From contig NCHQ01000005.1 of NCBI GenBank assembly GCA_002281855.1, positions 124,001-188,000 on the forward strand: 64,000 nucleotides of DNA, in the 5' to 3' direction. This DNA comes from Rhodospirillales bacterium 24-66-33 (lineage in GTDB: Bacteria > Pseudomonadota > Alphaproteobacteria > Reyranellales > Reyranellaceae). This document shows, one piece after another, positions 17,446-26,215 of this stretch. Both the position numbers and the translations under genes were made by a program. Within the stretch, counting starts at the first letter, position 1. Every line of letters starts with the position of its first letter. The notes beneath the pieces are model-generated. The model ran no database searches and was not told the origin of the DNA. It saw nothing but the letters and a program-made list of their open reading frames with translations.

Positions 17446-17901
17446 CTAGTTCTCGTAGGTGCCGACCACGCGGTTCTGCTCGATGATGTTGCCGGCGTAG
17501 CGATCGAGGAACTGTTCGCGGCTGGGCGTGCCTTCCACTTTCGTATCGAGCGCATAGACCCAGAAGTAGTAGTGGTGCGGTCCGTGGCCGTCCGGCGGCT
17601 GTGGCCCATAATAGCCCGGCTGACCTGCGCCGTTCGGACCGACGCGGAACTTGCTTTGTGCATCGTCGAGGTCGGTCGTGCCCGGCGGCACAGCGTACAG
17701 CGTCCAATGCGTGAAACCGTGCGCGAGCGGTGCATCGGGATCGTGACAGATGACCGCGAGTTCGACCGCTTCCTTCGGTGCGCCGCTGATCCTCAGGCGT
17801 GGAATGACATTGCCCTTGTTTCCGGCATGTTCATCCTTCATCCGCCCGAGGGATACGAAGTCGAGGCTTTCGATCTTCAGGTCCTTGATGTTCAAAGGCA
17901 T
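17446..17901 (-). CDS. YbhB/YbcL family (PEBP-like) protein
   Basis: 151-aa protein of the phosphatidylethanolamine-binding/Raf-kinase-inhibitor-like family. CHDPDAP and GHGPHHYYFWVYALD are the two anion-pocket motifs. No signal peptide, so cytosolic. Bacterial members have no established reaction. It is the last gene of the minus-strand catabolic operon (36 bp after the AA_synth gene), which suggests a link to that pathway, although YbhB genes also occur alone. Confidence 0.9.
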   Translation of the reverse strand: MPLNIKDLKIESLDFVSLGRMKDEHAGNKGNVIPRLRISGAPKEAVELAVICHDPDAPLAHGFTHWTLYAVPPGTTDLDDAQSKFRVGPNGAGQPGYYGPQPPDGHGPHHYYFWVYALDTKVEGTPSREQFLDRYAGNIIEQNRVVGTYEN

Positions 17902-17937
17902 TCAATACTCCCGTCGCAAAATTCAGAGTTCGACCGG

Positions 17938-18522
17938 CTACTTCGCGAGGTCGTCGATGGTCTTGCCGCCGACACGGGCATGGACACGTCCTCCGGACGC
18001 GACGCCGACGCAGATCAACAACTCGTCCGGGCGCGGCCCGTCGGGGACCGCGATCGAGATCGCGTCATAGTGAGAGCGGATGTAGAGCTCGTCCTTGTGC
18101 GCCAGGGGAATGTCGATGGCCGTTCCGGCGACACCGACCTTGGAGGCGGATGAAATCCAGGCGAGTCCGCCACCAACCGCGGCGCGCAGGGCATCGCCGA
18201 AGACGGTGGTCACACAGGCCACGACGTGCTCCTGCTCGCCGGCCGTTCCGGCAATTCCACCCTTGCCGTAGCTGTGGACGGGACGACCGCCAAGCAAGGC
18301 GCTCGCGCGCGCGCCCAGCGCCTTGCCGAGGGCGGCGCTTGGCGCGATCAATCGCGACAGGTCCTCGGTGTAGCTGCCGGCAAACGGATTGCGTATGACC
18401 ACGGCGACCGCCGCCTTGACCAACGCATCCCGCGGCTTGCCGCCATCGTGTTCGACTTCCTGTACGAAGCTGTGCCAGCAGCGGACGTCGTAGGCGGCCC
18501 GCAACTCGTTATCGACGTTCAT
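17938..18522 (-). CDS. amino acid synthesis (AA_synth, DUF1185) family protein
   Basis: 194-aa protein recognised as AA_synth (PF06684). Landmarks are RNPFAGSYTEDL, GGRPVHSYGKGGIAG, GGGLAWISS and DGPRPDELLICVGVASGGR. The name comes from early annotation; no reaction is firmly established and members often sit in catabolic clusters with monooxygenases and ABC importers, as here. ATG at 18522 lies 109 bp after the monooxygenase stop on the same strand. No signal or membrane segment. Confidence 0.8.
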   Translation of the reverse strand: MNVDNELRAAYDVRCWHSFVQEVEHDGGKPRDALVKAAVAVVIRNPFAGSYTEDLSRLIAPSAALGKALGARASALLGGRPVHSYGKGGIAGTAGEQEHVVACVTTVFGDALRAAVGGGLAWISSASKVGVAGTAIDIPLAHKDELYIRSHYDAISIAVPDGPRPDELLICVGVASGGRVHARVGGKTIDDLAK

Positions 18523-18631
18523 TATCCTGCAATCTCCAAGGGGCGACGCGGTGCGGCCGAGGGCACGGCACCGTCGTCTGGCGCGTCATGCGCACAATGA
18601 GGGAATCAGCCGGTTTGGAAGTTCGCCTGTC

Positions 18632-19765
18632 TCACCAGGAGAAGACGCGGCGCGTCGGATCGTAACGTGCCGCTTCGAGCGCCGCCGGGGTGAACTGGTT
18701 GCCCTTCGACAAGGATCGGTTCGCCGCGTAGTCACCCGACAGGGCCTGGCAGCGATCGGTGATCGGCCGAATGCGCTTCTCCCAGGAGACGAGAGCCTCC
18801 TGAACATCGGGAGTTTCCTCGAGTTCCATGGCGAGGCTGTAGGCGTTCACCATCGCGCATCCAGCACCCTGGGCCAGCGCCGGACACATCGCGTGCGCCG
18901 CATCGCCCACCAGTGCGACCTTGCCGCGGGTCCATTCCGACAGCTTTCTCGTCTCGTAGCGATCGTACCGGGCGGTCTTGAGCTTGGCGGCCTCGGCGAG
19001 GACCGGTTCCAGGAATGGAAACATCTCGACCCAGGTGTCAAAGTGAACCGGCACCCGCGAACCTTCCGGGTCGGCGGCCGGCGCCATCAGGCCGAGATAC
19101 AGTTCGTTCTCGTTACACGGCGAATAGAGGATGCGCAGGACACGTGGCCAGAAATTCCACATGTCGATGGTATTGTCCCACTCGCCGTGGCCGAGCTCTT
19201 TCTTCATGCGCGGCACGAGGATCCGGATCAGCCCGTCGGTCGAAACCCAGCGATCCTGCTCGAAGCCGATCGAATCGCGAACCTTCGAGCCGACGCCGTC
19301 GGCGCCCACCACGAGATCCGCTTCCAGCACTTCACCGGACGCCAGCGTGATCTTGCCCGACGGATCGGCGGCAACGACTTCGGAGTTCGTGCGAATCTCG
19401 ACCCCAGCCTCGCGTGCCCGCTTGGCCAGACCATTGTGCAGGTGCTGGCGGGTCATGATGCGCCACGGCACCCCGTTGAAGGTCTCGCGCGAGACGGTCA
19501 GGTTGTGGCGGCGGGTCTCATAGGTGGGAGGGGTGTGAGAGCCCGTCAGCACGTCTTCGAGCGCGCCGACGCCCTCCAGCACGCGCAATCCGTTCTGCCA
19601 GAGATAGATGCCCGCGCCGAAGGCACGCAGCTCAGGGCCTCGCTCGTGCAGACGCACGCTCCAGCCGCGTTGCGCCAGTGCGGTCGCCGCCGTGAGGCCC
19701 GCGAAGCCCGCCCCGGCGATTTCCGCATGCAGAGCCTTGCTGCCATGTTTGTTGATATTCGCCAT
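18632..19765 (-). CDS. FAD-dependent monooxygenase (aromatic hydroxylase type)
   Basis: 377-aa class A flavoprotein monooxygenase. The Rossmann motif AGAGFAGLTAATAL (about 17-30), the VVGADGVGSKVRDS segment and VALVGDAAHAM (about 292) define the PHBH fold. The start is the ATG at 19765 (MANINKHG); the frame continues upstream without support. Such enzymes hydroxylate aromatic or heteroaromatic rings with NAD(P)H and oxygen. Its position between an ABC importer and an AA_synth gene suggests it performs the first step on the imported compound (inference). Confidence 0.9.
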   Translation of the reverse strand: MANINKHGSKALHAEIAGAGFAGLTAATALAQRGWSVRLHERGPELRAFGAGIYLWQNGLRVLEGVGALEDVLTGSHTPPTYETRRHNLTVSRETFNGVPWRIMTRQHLHNGLAKRAREAGVEIRTNSEVVAADPSGKITLASGEVLEADLVVGADGVGSKVRDSIGFEQDRWVSTDGLIRILVPRMKKELGHGEWDNTIDMWNFWPRVLRILYSPCNENELYLGLMAPAADPEGSRVPVHFDTWVEMFPFLEPVLAEAAKLKTARYDRYETRKLSEWTRGKVALVGDAAHAMCPALAQGAGCAMVNAYSLAMELEETPDVQEALVSWEKRIRPITDRCQALSGDYAANRSLSKGNQFTPAALEAARYDPTRRVFSW

Positions 19766-19832
19766 TTGAACCACCGTACGTTTGAACGAAAAGTGCGGCG
19801 CCGCCGGGGGACGGCGAGCGCCGCGGCGTCGC

Positions 19833-20786
19833 CTACTTGTCCTGCCAGACCAGTGTCTTGAGATCGGCGGTCGAATTGACGATGCCTTCCTTCTTGGCCG
19901 CATCGACCCAGAACTGCATCGCTTCCGGCGACATGTCCTTCTGCCAGCGGCCCAGGCCCATCTTCTCGATCACGGCGGGCGGGACCTTCGTGTTGGCGGC
20001 GATGGTCTGACGAACGACCGCCGGGTCCTTGAAGTCGTCGAGTGCGCGATTGATCGCGCGCAGGAAGCGCCGGACGACATCCTTGTTCTTCTCGACGTAG
20101 GGCTGCATCGCGACGATGCCGCTGAACACGACCGGCGATTTCACATCGGTGAAATAGTAACCGAGAACCGTCGCGCCCTGCGACTTGCCGAGCGTGATGA
20201 AGGGCTCGGTCACACCGGCCGCCGCGATGGTGTTGTTGCGCAGCGCCGGCAGCATGTCGGGGAAGGGCACTTCACGGAACGTCACCGATTTCGGATCGAC
20301 CCCGTTCTTGCGCAGCCACTCGCGCATCATGGTCCAGTCGGTATTGTAGCTGAGATTGGTCGCGACGGCCTTGCCCTTCAGATCGGCGGGAGTCTTGATC
20401 GCCGGGTCCGTTGCCAGAACCGCATGGACCGGATCGTCAGACGCCTGCGCGAAATTGAAGGAAACGTAGGTTATGGGAATGCCGGCATTGCGGGCATTCA
20501 GGACGCCGAGCGCGTCCGAAATGCCGAACTGCAGCGAGCCCGACTGCAGGGCGGGAATGATCTGGCCGCCGCCGGCCATCGGCGTGAGTTCGACTTCGAG
20601 ATTCTCCGCCTTGAAGTAGCCGGCGTCGCGCGCGCGCCAGAGATACGAGTACACGCCGACCGGAATGTATCCGACCTTGAGCTTGGTCACGGCGTCCTGC
20701 GCCTCGGCCTGTCGAACCGAACCGAAATTCGACAATCCAAATGCAACGCCAAGCGCGATCGCAGCCCCAATCATCCTGAACTTCAT
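19833..20786 (-). CDS. ABC transporter substrate-binding protein (SsuA/NMT1 type)
   Basis: 317-aa periplasmic protein with a signal peptide (1-29, ending AEAQ). LKVGYIPVGVYSYLWRARD, ENLEVELTPM and FGISDALGVLNARNAG are the usual SsuA/TauA/ThiY-like blocks. It delivers a small organic ligand to the two permeases encoded next door. The family covers sulfonates, nitrate, pyrimidine precursors and aromatics, so the ligand cannot be named. 21 bp downstream of the ATPase gene. Confidence 0.92.
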   Translation of the reverse strand: MKFRMIGAAIALGVAFGLSNFGSVRQAEAQDAVTKLKVGYIPVGVYSYLWRARDAGYFKAENLEVELTPMAGGGQIIPALQSGSLQFGISDALGVLNARNAGIPITYVSFNFAQASDDPVHAVLATDPAIKTPADLKGKAVATNLSYNTDWTMMREWLRKNGVDPKSVTFREVPFPDMLPALRNNTIAAAGVTEPFITLGKSQGATVLGYYFTDVKSPVVFSGIVAMQPYVEKNKDVVRRFLRAINRALDDFKDPAVVRQTIAANTKVPPAVIEKMGLGRWQKDMSPEAMQFWVDAAKKEGIVNSTADLKTLVWQDK

Positions 20787-20807
20787 GTCACACCTTCCTG
20801 TTCAACC

Positions 20808-21596
20808 TTACCGAGACAACTTTTGCGCCTGCTTCCGCACGAGCGTGTAGACGCGGTGGCGCAGCTGGAGAAATTCCGGTGTTTCCTTGGTCGCGAGTTG
20901 ATCGCGGGGGCGCGGCAGATCGATTGCGATCTCTTCGACCACGCGCGCCGGCCGTGTCGACAGCACCACGACCTTGTCCGCCATGAAGACGGCCTCGTCG
21001 ATGTCATGGGTCACGAGCAGGGCTGAGAGCGACATCGTCTGGCAGATCTCCATGACCATGTCCTGAAGGTCGATCCGGGTCTGCGCGTCCACCGAAGCGA
21101 ATGGTTCGTCGAGCAGCAGGAGATTCGGGGAGACGACGATCGAGCGCGCCAGGGCGCATCTTTGCTGCATGCCCCCCGACACCTGCCAGGGGTAGAGATC
21201 GGCAGCATGCTCGAGATTGACGGCTCGCAGCGCCTCGTCGACTCGCTTGTCATTCGCGCCGGAGCCGCGCAGCCCGAAGGCGACGTTCCGTCGGACCGAG
21301 AGCCACGGGAACAGGCTGCGATTATAGTCCTGGAAGACGACCGACAACCACGGTGGCGGATTGTCGAAATGGCGACCGCGGTGGAGCACGCTGCCCGTGT
21401 CGGGCTGCATCAACGAGGCGATGCAGCGCAGGAGCGTGGTCTTGCCGCAACCCGATGGGCCGACCACCGCAACGAACTGCCCGGGCTCCTGACGGAAGGT
21501 CAGGCCGTTCAGGATCGGCGTTGCTCCGGCGGGGAACGCCTTGGTCAGGTTGTCGACCGCAAGGATCGGCTCATTCATGGCGGCACTCTTATCCAC
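20808..21596 (-). CDS. ABC transporter ATP-binding protein (SsuB/TauB type)
   Basis: 262-aa ATPase. Walker A GPSGCGKTT, Q-loop VFQDYNRSLFPW, signature VSGGMQQR, Walker B LLLLDEPFASVD and H-loop VTHD are present; the YNRSLFPW stretch is typical of the taurine/sulfonate group. The GTG at 21596 has GGAG 7 nt upstream and overlaps the permease stop; an internal ATG at 21578 (MNEPILAV) is an alternative with a poorer ribosome site. Works with the two permeases and the binding protein of the same operon. Confidence 0.92.
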   Translation of the reverse strand: MDKSAAMNEPILAVDNLTKAFPAGATPILNGLTFRQEPGQFVAVVGPSGCGKTTLLRCIASLMQPDTGSVLHRGRHFDNPPPWLSVVFQDYNRSLFPWLSVRRNVAFGLRGSGANDKRVDEALRAVNLEHAADLYPWQVSGGMQQRCALARSIVVSPNLLLLDEPFASVDAQTRIDLQDMVMEICQTMSLSALLVTHDIDEAVFMADKVVVLSTRPARVVEEIAIDLPRPRDQLATKETPEFLQLRHRVYTLVRKQAQKLSR

Positions 21597-22380
21597 GACC
21601 GGTCTCCGTCAGTCCGCGCCAGCCGCGATGCCAGGACAGCACGCGCTTTTCGACCGCGAGCAGTGCGAGCGTGAGACCCAGCCCCACGGTGCCGATGGTC
21701 AGCACGCCGGCGTATACGTTGGCAGTTTGAAACAGGCGCTGGTTGCGCAGGATGTAGAAACCCAGCCCGTCATCCGCGGCGATGAGCTCGGAGATGACCA
21801 TCATGACCAGCGCGATGCTGAGCGCGACGCGCATGCCCGAGAAGATAGACGGGAGCGACGCCGGAAGGACCACGCGCACGAGACGCTCCGCGGTCGAGAG
21901 CCCGACGGCTCGCGCGACGTCGAGCAGGATCGGGTCGACGCGACGCGCGCCATCGGTCGCCGCAATCAGGACCGGAAACACCGAGCCGAAGGCGATAACG
22001 AAAATGCGCATCTGATCGGTCGCGCCGAACACGATCAGAGAGGCCGGCAGGATCGCTACGGCGGGTATATAGCGGAGATATTCGATCGTCGGACGGACCC
22101 AGGGATCGAGCGAGCGGAGCGAGCCCAGCACGACGCCCATCACGCACCCGACCAGGATGGCGATGGCGAAGCCCGCCCCGAGTCGCCGAAGGCTGGGCAG
22201 CAGGGCGCTGTGGAGCAGGTCGCCATGCCAGATCTGGAAGTAGCCCTGGGCAATCCGCTCGATCGGCGGCAAATAGACGGCGGGATAGGTCAGCGCCGCC
22301 CATTGCCATAGGGCAATCAGAGCGAGGATGGTCGCGGCCTGCCAGGCCAAAGGCGTTATGTACCTGCCCCTAGCGGTCAC
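21589..22380 (-). CDS. ABC transporter permease 2 (SsuC/TauC type)
   Basis: 263-aa inner-membrane permease with about six helices. The EAA-type coupling loop is visible as LLDVARAVGLSTAERLVRVV followed by LPASLPSIFSGMR. GTG start at 22380 overlaps the stop of permease 1 by 11 nt, so the two are coupled. It is only distantly similar to the other permease, which suggests a heterodimeric channel rather than a recent duplication. Confidence 0.92.
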   Translation of the reverse strand: MTARGRYITPLAWQAATILALIALWQWAALTYPAVYLPPIERIAQGYFQIWHGDLLHSALLPSLRRLGAGFAIAILVGCVMGVVLGSLRSLDPWVRPTIEYLRYIPAVAILPASLIVFGATDQMRIFVIAFGSVFPVLIAATDGARRVDPILLDVARAVGLSTAERLVRVVLPASLPSIFSGMRVALSIALVMMVISELIAADDGLGFYILRNQRLFQTANVYAGVLTIGTVGLGLTLALLAVEKRVLSWHRGWRGLTETGRG

Positions 22381-23149
22381 GGTTCTCGGTGCTCCATGGC
22401 ATTGTCGCGCGCTCGACGGTCACGAACAGGGCGTTCACCAGATAGCCCAGCACGCCGGTCACGAAGATCGAGGCCCACATTCCGGTGACCAGTCCGCTCA
22501 GGCGGACGTTTTCGATATAGGATCCGATGCCCGGCTGGCCGGTCAGCATTTCGACCGTGATCGCCACCACGAGCGCAATCGCCGATGCGGTGCGAAGACC
22601 GGTCGCGAAGGATGGCAGCATCGCCGGCAGAACGATCCGAAAGATCCGCGCGGCTCGCCCGACGTGAAGCACGCGACCGGTTTCCACGAACCGCGGATCG
22701 ACGTCTTCGACGCCAGCCTTGGTGCTGAACAGAATGGGCCAGATGCTCGCGAAGGCGATCATGAAGAGCTGCATCTGCAGTCCCACGCCGAGCACCAGCA
22801 GCGCCACGGGAATGAGGGCGACGGATGGGATCGGGCGCACGAATTCGAGCAGCGGGCGGGTTGCGATTTCAAGCCGCGGCAGCAAGGCGAGGGCGATGCC
22901 GGCACCCGCTCCGGCGACGGCTGCGACGGCAAGGCCCGGCGCCCACGATCCGATCGTCGCCAGGACGGCATGGGCCAACCCGCCACTCCAGAGGTCGACC
23001 GCAGCGGTTTCGACGATGGATGCCGCCGACGGAAGATCGCGGCGGTCGACGAAGCCCAGCGCACGCACGGCTTCCCAGCTCGCGATCATTGCGGCGATGC
23101 CAGCAGCGCCTTTGCCGACTTTTATGGCGTGCGACCGGAACCTGTTCAT
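22370..23149 (-). CDS. ABC transporter permease 1 (SsuC/TauC type)
   Basis: 259-aa permease with six predicted helices and the coupling loop ETGRVLHVGRAARIFRIVLP. I take the ATG at 23149; a TTG at 23161 would add four residues, and neither has a clear ribosome site. First of the four transport genes, 104 bp after the hydrolase gene. Sulfonate/taurine-type systems usually carry a single permease gene, so the pair here is unusual. Confidence 0.9.
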   Translation of the reverse strand: MNRFRSHAIKVGKGAAGIAAMIASWEAVRALGFVDRRDLPSAASIVETAAVDLWSGGLAHAVLATIGSWAPGLAVAAVAGAGAGIALALLPRLEIATRPLLEFVRPIPSVALIPVALLVLGVGLQMQLFMIAFASIWPILFSTKAGVEDVDPRFVETGRVLHVGRAARIFRIVLPAMLPSFATGLRTASAIALVVAITVEMLTGQPGIGSYIENVRLSGLVTGMWASIFVTGVLGYLVNALFVTVERATMPWSTENRDR

Positions 23150-23253
23150 TCGGAGAGGCAAGCCCGTTGCAGGCGTCCGGGTAATCCCGGGCGCCTTGTG
23201 CTCTCGAGAGCCAGGTTCATGCTTCGCATGATGCCTCGCACGCGATTTCTGCT

Positions 23254-24072
23254 TCAGTGTCTGGACGTGAAGTCACGAATGGCCGTCGTCATGACCTCCG
23301 GTGCTTCTTCATTGACGTAGTGGTCGACATTGTCGACGACGAGCACTGGCAGATCCGGGCGCAACGCGCGCGTCTTCTCGAGTGCGGTCGCAGAGACGAG
23401 TTTGCTGAGCGCGCCCCGAACGATGAGTGTCGGGCGCGAAACCGACTTGAACGTCGGTACCAGATCCCCGCGCAGGCCTTCTGCCGTCTGCGCCGTGGCC
23501 TGCGGCGATGCGAGGGGGCGGAAACCTCCCTCGACCGTCCGGTAGGCCGATGCGGCGCGCAGAGACACCGCTTCGGGCGGCATCAAGGGATACCGGTTCT
23601 GGAGATACTCCTCGATGTCCTGTTGCGACGCGAACAGACGATCGCCGCCATTCACGCGCGCTGAGAGTTGGTCCAGCACTTCGGTTTCGATGTACGGCGT
23701 GAAGTCGATCGCGACCACGCCGCGAACGAGATCGGGGGCCATTACCGCGGCCTCGACGGCGTTACGGGCACCGAGCGAATGGCCGATGATGAATGCAGGG
23801 CCCGCATTCAGGACCTTTATGAGGGCAACGATATCGGCGGCGAAATCCTTTGCGCCGTAGGCCGCATCCGGTTTGTCGCTGAGGCCATGGCCGCGCTGAT
23901 CGACGGCGACGCAGCGCAACGTGTCCTTCAAGGCAAGGAGCTGAGGATCCCAAACCGCCGAGTTCGACGTGATGCCGTGCAGAAATATCGCAACCGGGCC
24001 ATTTCCGATCTCACGGACGTTCAACGTGATCCGACCCGTGTCGATCCGATGCATGTGAATTGAATCAGCCAT
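23254..24072 (-). CDS. alpha/beta hydrolase
   Basis: 272-aa alpha/beta-hydrolase. The oxyanion motif FLHGITSN, DQRGHGLSD, the nucleophile elbow GHSLG and the histidine region NVDHYVNEE are in order. A cytosolic esterase, C-C hydrolase or ring-opening product hydrolase would fit the operon. The ATG at 24072 is preferred; an ATG at 24126 would extend the protein by 18 residues with no ribosome site. First gene of the minus-strand operon and divergent from the GntR regulator across a 351-bp region. Confidence 0.9.
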   Translation of the reverse strand: MADSIHMHRIDTGRITLNVREIGNGPVAIFLHGITSNSAVWDPQLLALKDTLRCVAVDQRGHGLSDKPDAAYGAKDFAADIVALIKVLNAGPAFIIGHSLGARNAVEAAVMAPDLVRGVVAIDFTPYIETEVLDQLSARVNGGDRLFASQQDIEEYLQNRYPLMPPEAVSLRAASAYRTVEGGFRPLASPQATAQTAEGLRGDLVPTFKSVSRPTLIVRGALSKLVSATALEKTRALRPDLPVLVVDNVDHYVNEEAPEVMTTAIRDFTSRH

Positions 24073-24174
24073 TGGCACCACACTCAAAACTTCTGGCTCT
24101 GCGGCGATGACGGCGGGATCCGCCATCACGCGCGACGACCTTCTCTCTGTGTGTAGCCAAACACCGGCCAAAAC

Positions 24175-24204
24175 GTCTGTCAATAAGATTGACAGACAAT
24201 CTTA
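24175..24204. promoter_or_regulatory. overlapping palindromic operator sites between the hydrolase operon and gntR
   Basis: GTCTGTCAAT-AAG-ATTGACAGAC (24175-24197) is a perfect 10-bp inverted repeat. A second perfect repeat, TAAGATTG-ACAGA-CAATCTTA (24184-24204), overlaps it. They lie in the AT-richest part of the 24073-24423 divergent gap, where the rest shows no gene or other clear structure. Site type and place fit binding by the adjacent GntR/FadR-family regulator, controlling both directions (inference). Confidence 0.65.
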
Positions 24205-24423
24205 CAATAAGCATGGATGTGATTATTGCGAAGCCAACGGAGTGCGTGGCGTGCCTGAAGTTTGTGCAATGATTGGGCCAGCTGCAGGTGACGGCGCGCG
24301 GATTGCTTTGCGGGATGCGTTTGCGCGGGTGGTTATGGTGCCATTTGGTAAGGTCACTCTGTCTGGGGCGTGGACTTGCGGACCAATTGCCGCTTCAAAC
24401 GCTCCGGCATTCGGGATTCAGGC

Positions 24424-25101
24424 ATGACAGCAACGATCGACCTGCGGGTAAGCCGCAAAAGCGTCCAGCAAGAGACCGTGGAAAAGCTCCGGGGCGCCAT
24501 ACTGTCGGGCGTCTTCACGCCGGGTATCCGGCTCGTCGAAGCAGACCTGTGCAATTCGCTCGGGGTCAGCAGGCCGTTGCTGCGCGAGGCGCTTCGTAGC
24601 CTGCAGGCCGAGCGTCTGATCGATATCGTGCCGAACCGCGGGCCCCAGGTGCCGCGCCTGTCATGGCGGGAAGCGGAGGAAATCTACGAAGTGCGAGAAC
24701 TTCTCGAGGGCGAGGCGGCCGCGCGTTGCGCCGCCATGATCCCCAAAGAGGACCTTGCCGATCTGGCCACGAACCTCGAAGCATTCCGCCGCGCCTCGCG
24801 AAGCAGCGAAACGGCCAGCGAGCAGATCAGCACCACGAGCAGCTTCTTCGCGATCATCCTGCGCAACTGCGGCAACAAGATCATCGAAGAGACGCTCACG
24901 GGGCTTCAGGCGCGCGTGAATTTCCTGCGCGCACGTTCGATGTCCCTGCCCGGCCGCGCCAAGCAGAGCTATGCCGAGATGAGTGCGATCTGTGCGGCCA
25001 TTACGGCGCGCGACACGCGGCAGGCACGGAAAGCGGCGCAGGAACACGTGATCAACGCGCGGAATGCCGCCAAGCAGGCATTCGAGGCTGCGCGAGATTG
25101 A
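24424..25101 (+). CDS. GntR-family (FCD/FadR-type) transcriptional regulator
   Basis: 225-aa repressor or activator. The winged helix covers about 13-75 (GAILSGVFTPGIRLVEADLCNSLGVSR then PLLREALRSL), followed by an all-helical FCD ligand domain (about 85-215). The ATG at 24424 gives the standard N-terminus; a GTG at 24370 is possible. Divergent from the catabolic operon it probably controls through the palindromes at 24175-24204, with a pathway acid as effector (inference). Confidence 0.92.
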   Translation: MTATIDLRVSRKSVQQETVEKLRGAILSGVFTPGIRLVEADLCNSLGVSRPLLREALRSLQAERLIDIVPNRGPQVPRLSWREAEEIYEVRELLEGEAAARCAAMIPKEDLADLATNLEAFRRASRSSETASEQISTTSSFFAIILRNCGNKIIEETLTGLQARVNFLRARSMSLPGRAKQSYAEMSAICAAITARDTRQARKAAQEHVINARNAAKQAFEAARD

Positions 25102-25261
25102 TCGCGTCCCGCCGTTGACCCCGCGCTGCGGTCATTGAATCTCGCCGTCGACGCTCCCGGCCGGCGCCTTGGGGCGGGGGCTCTTGCGTTTTTGCGCAAT
25201 GAGTGAACTAATTATTCTCCGCAACGGCTCCAAATTGGAATCCCGGCGGGCTACTTGGCTA

Positions 25262-25341
25262 TTGATTCAGTCGATCTGTAACCCCAGATTATCTGTCGAA
25301 GGGGCTCGGCAAACGAGGCCCCCTTGGAGGCTTGAAACCAG
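25262..25341 (+). promoter_or_regulatory. candidate ybhL leader RNA element
   Basis: The 240-bp gap before the Bax-inhibitor gene contains a hairpin directly before the ribosome site: GGGGCTCG (25301-25308), loop GCAAA, then CGAG-g-CCCC (25314-25322), flanked by AAG/CTT pairing. Rfam describes a structured ybhL leader upstream of this gene in alphaproteobacteria; position and structure agree, but I matched it from memory only. GGAGG follows at 25326. The bases 25102-25261 hold nothing else I can identify. Confidence 0.5.
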
Positions 25342-26091
25342 ATGGTAAATCCGAACTTCGGCACCTTCAATCGCGCCGGCACCGTTGCCGACCAGGCGTC
25401 GTTTGATGTCGGTCTGCGCGCCCACATGGTGCGTGTGTACAACTACATGGCTTCGGGGCTCGCCCTGTCGGGCATCGTGGCCTTCGGCCTGTTCAGCTCG
25501 CCGGAACTCGCCAGCCTGTTCTTCCAGGTCCAGGCGGGTCGCGTGGTCGGCCTGAACGTGCTGGGCTGGGTCGCGATCTTCGCTCCGCTCGGCCTGCTGC
25601 TCCTGACCTCGTTCCGCGCCGCTCAGATGAGCACCACGGCGGTACAGGCGGTCTACTGGGCGGTCACGGCGCTGATGGGCGTCAGCCTGTCGCTGCTGCT
25701 GTTCCGCTACACCGGCGCCAGCGTCGCGCGCACCTTCTTCGTGACGGCCGCCGCCTTCGGCGCGCTCAGCCTCTACGGCTACACGACGAAGCGTGACCTC
25801 ACGGCGATGGGCAAGTTCCTGTTCATGGGCGTGATCGGCCTCATCCTGGCCGGCCTCGTCAACATGATCTGGCCGTCGGGCACGATGAGCTTCATCATCT
25901 CCGCCGCTGGCGTGCTGATCTTCTCGGGCCTGATCGCCTACGATACCCAGAAGATCAAGGAACAGTATTCCGAGGCCTGGGGCACGGACATGATCGAGAA
26001 GGTCGCCGTGTTCGGCGCGCTCAGCCTGTACCTGGACTTCGTGAACCTGTTCCAGTTCCTGATGAGCTTCATGGGCCAGTCGCGCGACTAA
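25342..26091 (+). CDS. ybhL: Bax inhibitor-1/YccA family membrane protein
   Basis: 249-aa inner-membrane protein with seven predicted helices. The C-terminal YDTQKIKEQY and ALSLYLDFVNLFQFLM segments are the BI-1 signature, with Asp residues that form the pH-sensing pair in bacterial homologs (calcium leak). E. coli YccA, a relative, is an FtsH substrate and modulator. GGAGG lies 11 nt before the ATG. Followed by a strong intrinsic terminator, so it is monocistronic. Confidence 0.93.
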   Translation: MVNPNFGTFNRAGTVADQASFDVGLRAHMVRVYNYMASGLALSGIVAFGLFSSPELASLFFQVQAGRVVGLNVLGWVAIFAPLGLLLLTSFRAAQMSTTAVQAVYWAVTALMGVSLSLLLFRYTGASVARTFFVTAAAFGALSLYGYTTKRDLTAMGKFLFMGVIGLILAGLVNMIWPSGTMSFIISAAGVLIFSGLIAYDTQKIKEQYSEAWGTDMIEKVAVFGALSLYLDFVNLFQFLMSFMGQSRD

Positions 26092-26122
26092 CCGACCGGA
26101 CCGTCGAGAAATTTGAAACGGG

Positions 26123-26156
26123 CGCCCGGGTCGAGAGACCCGGGCGTTCTGCTTTT
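26123..26156 (+). terminator. Rho-independent terminator after ybhL
   Basis: A perfect 10-bp stem CGCCCGGGTC-GAGA-GACCCGGGCG (26123-26146) is followed by TTCTGCTTTT. It ends the ybhL transcript before the HxlR gene. Confidence 0.85.
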
Positions 26157-26215
26157 GAGGAGGCGGGTCTGCCTCCCAACATTGCGCCCTGCGCCTGCCG
26201 CCCTATACTTTGCGA

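Noticed and set aside
24107..24427. 106-codon frame in the divergent region before gntR
   Set aside because: Runs through the operator and the promoter region, no ribosome site and no homology recognised.
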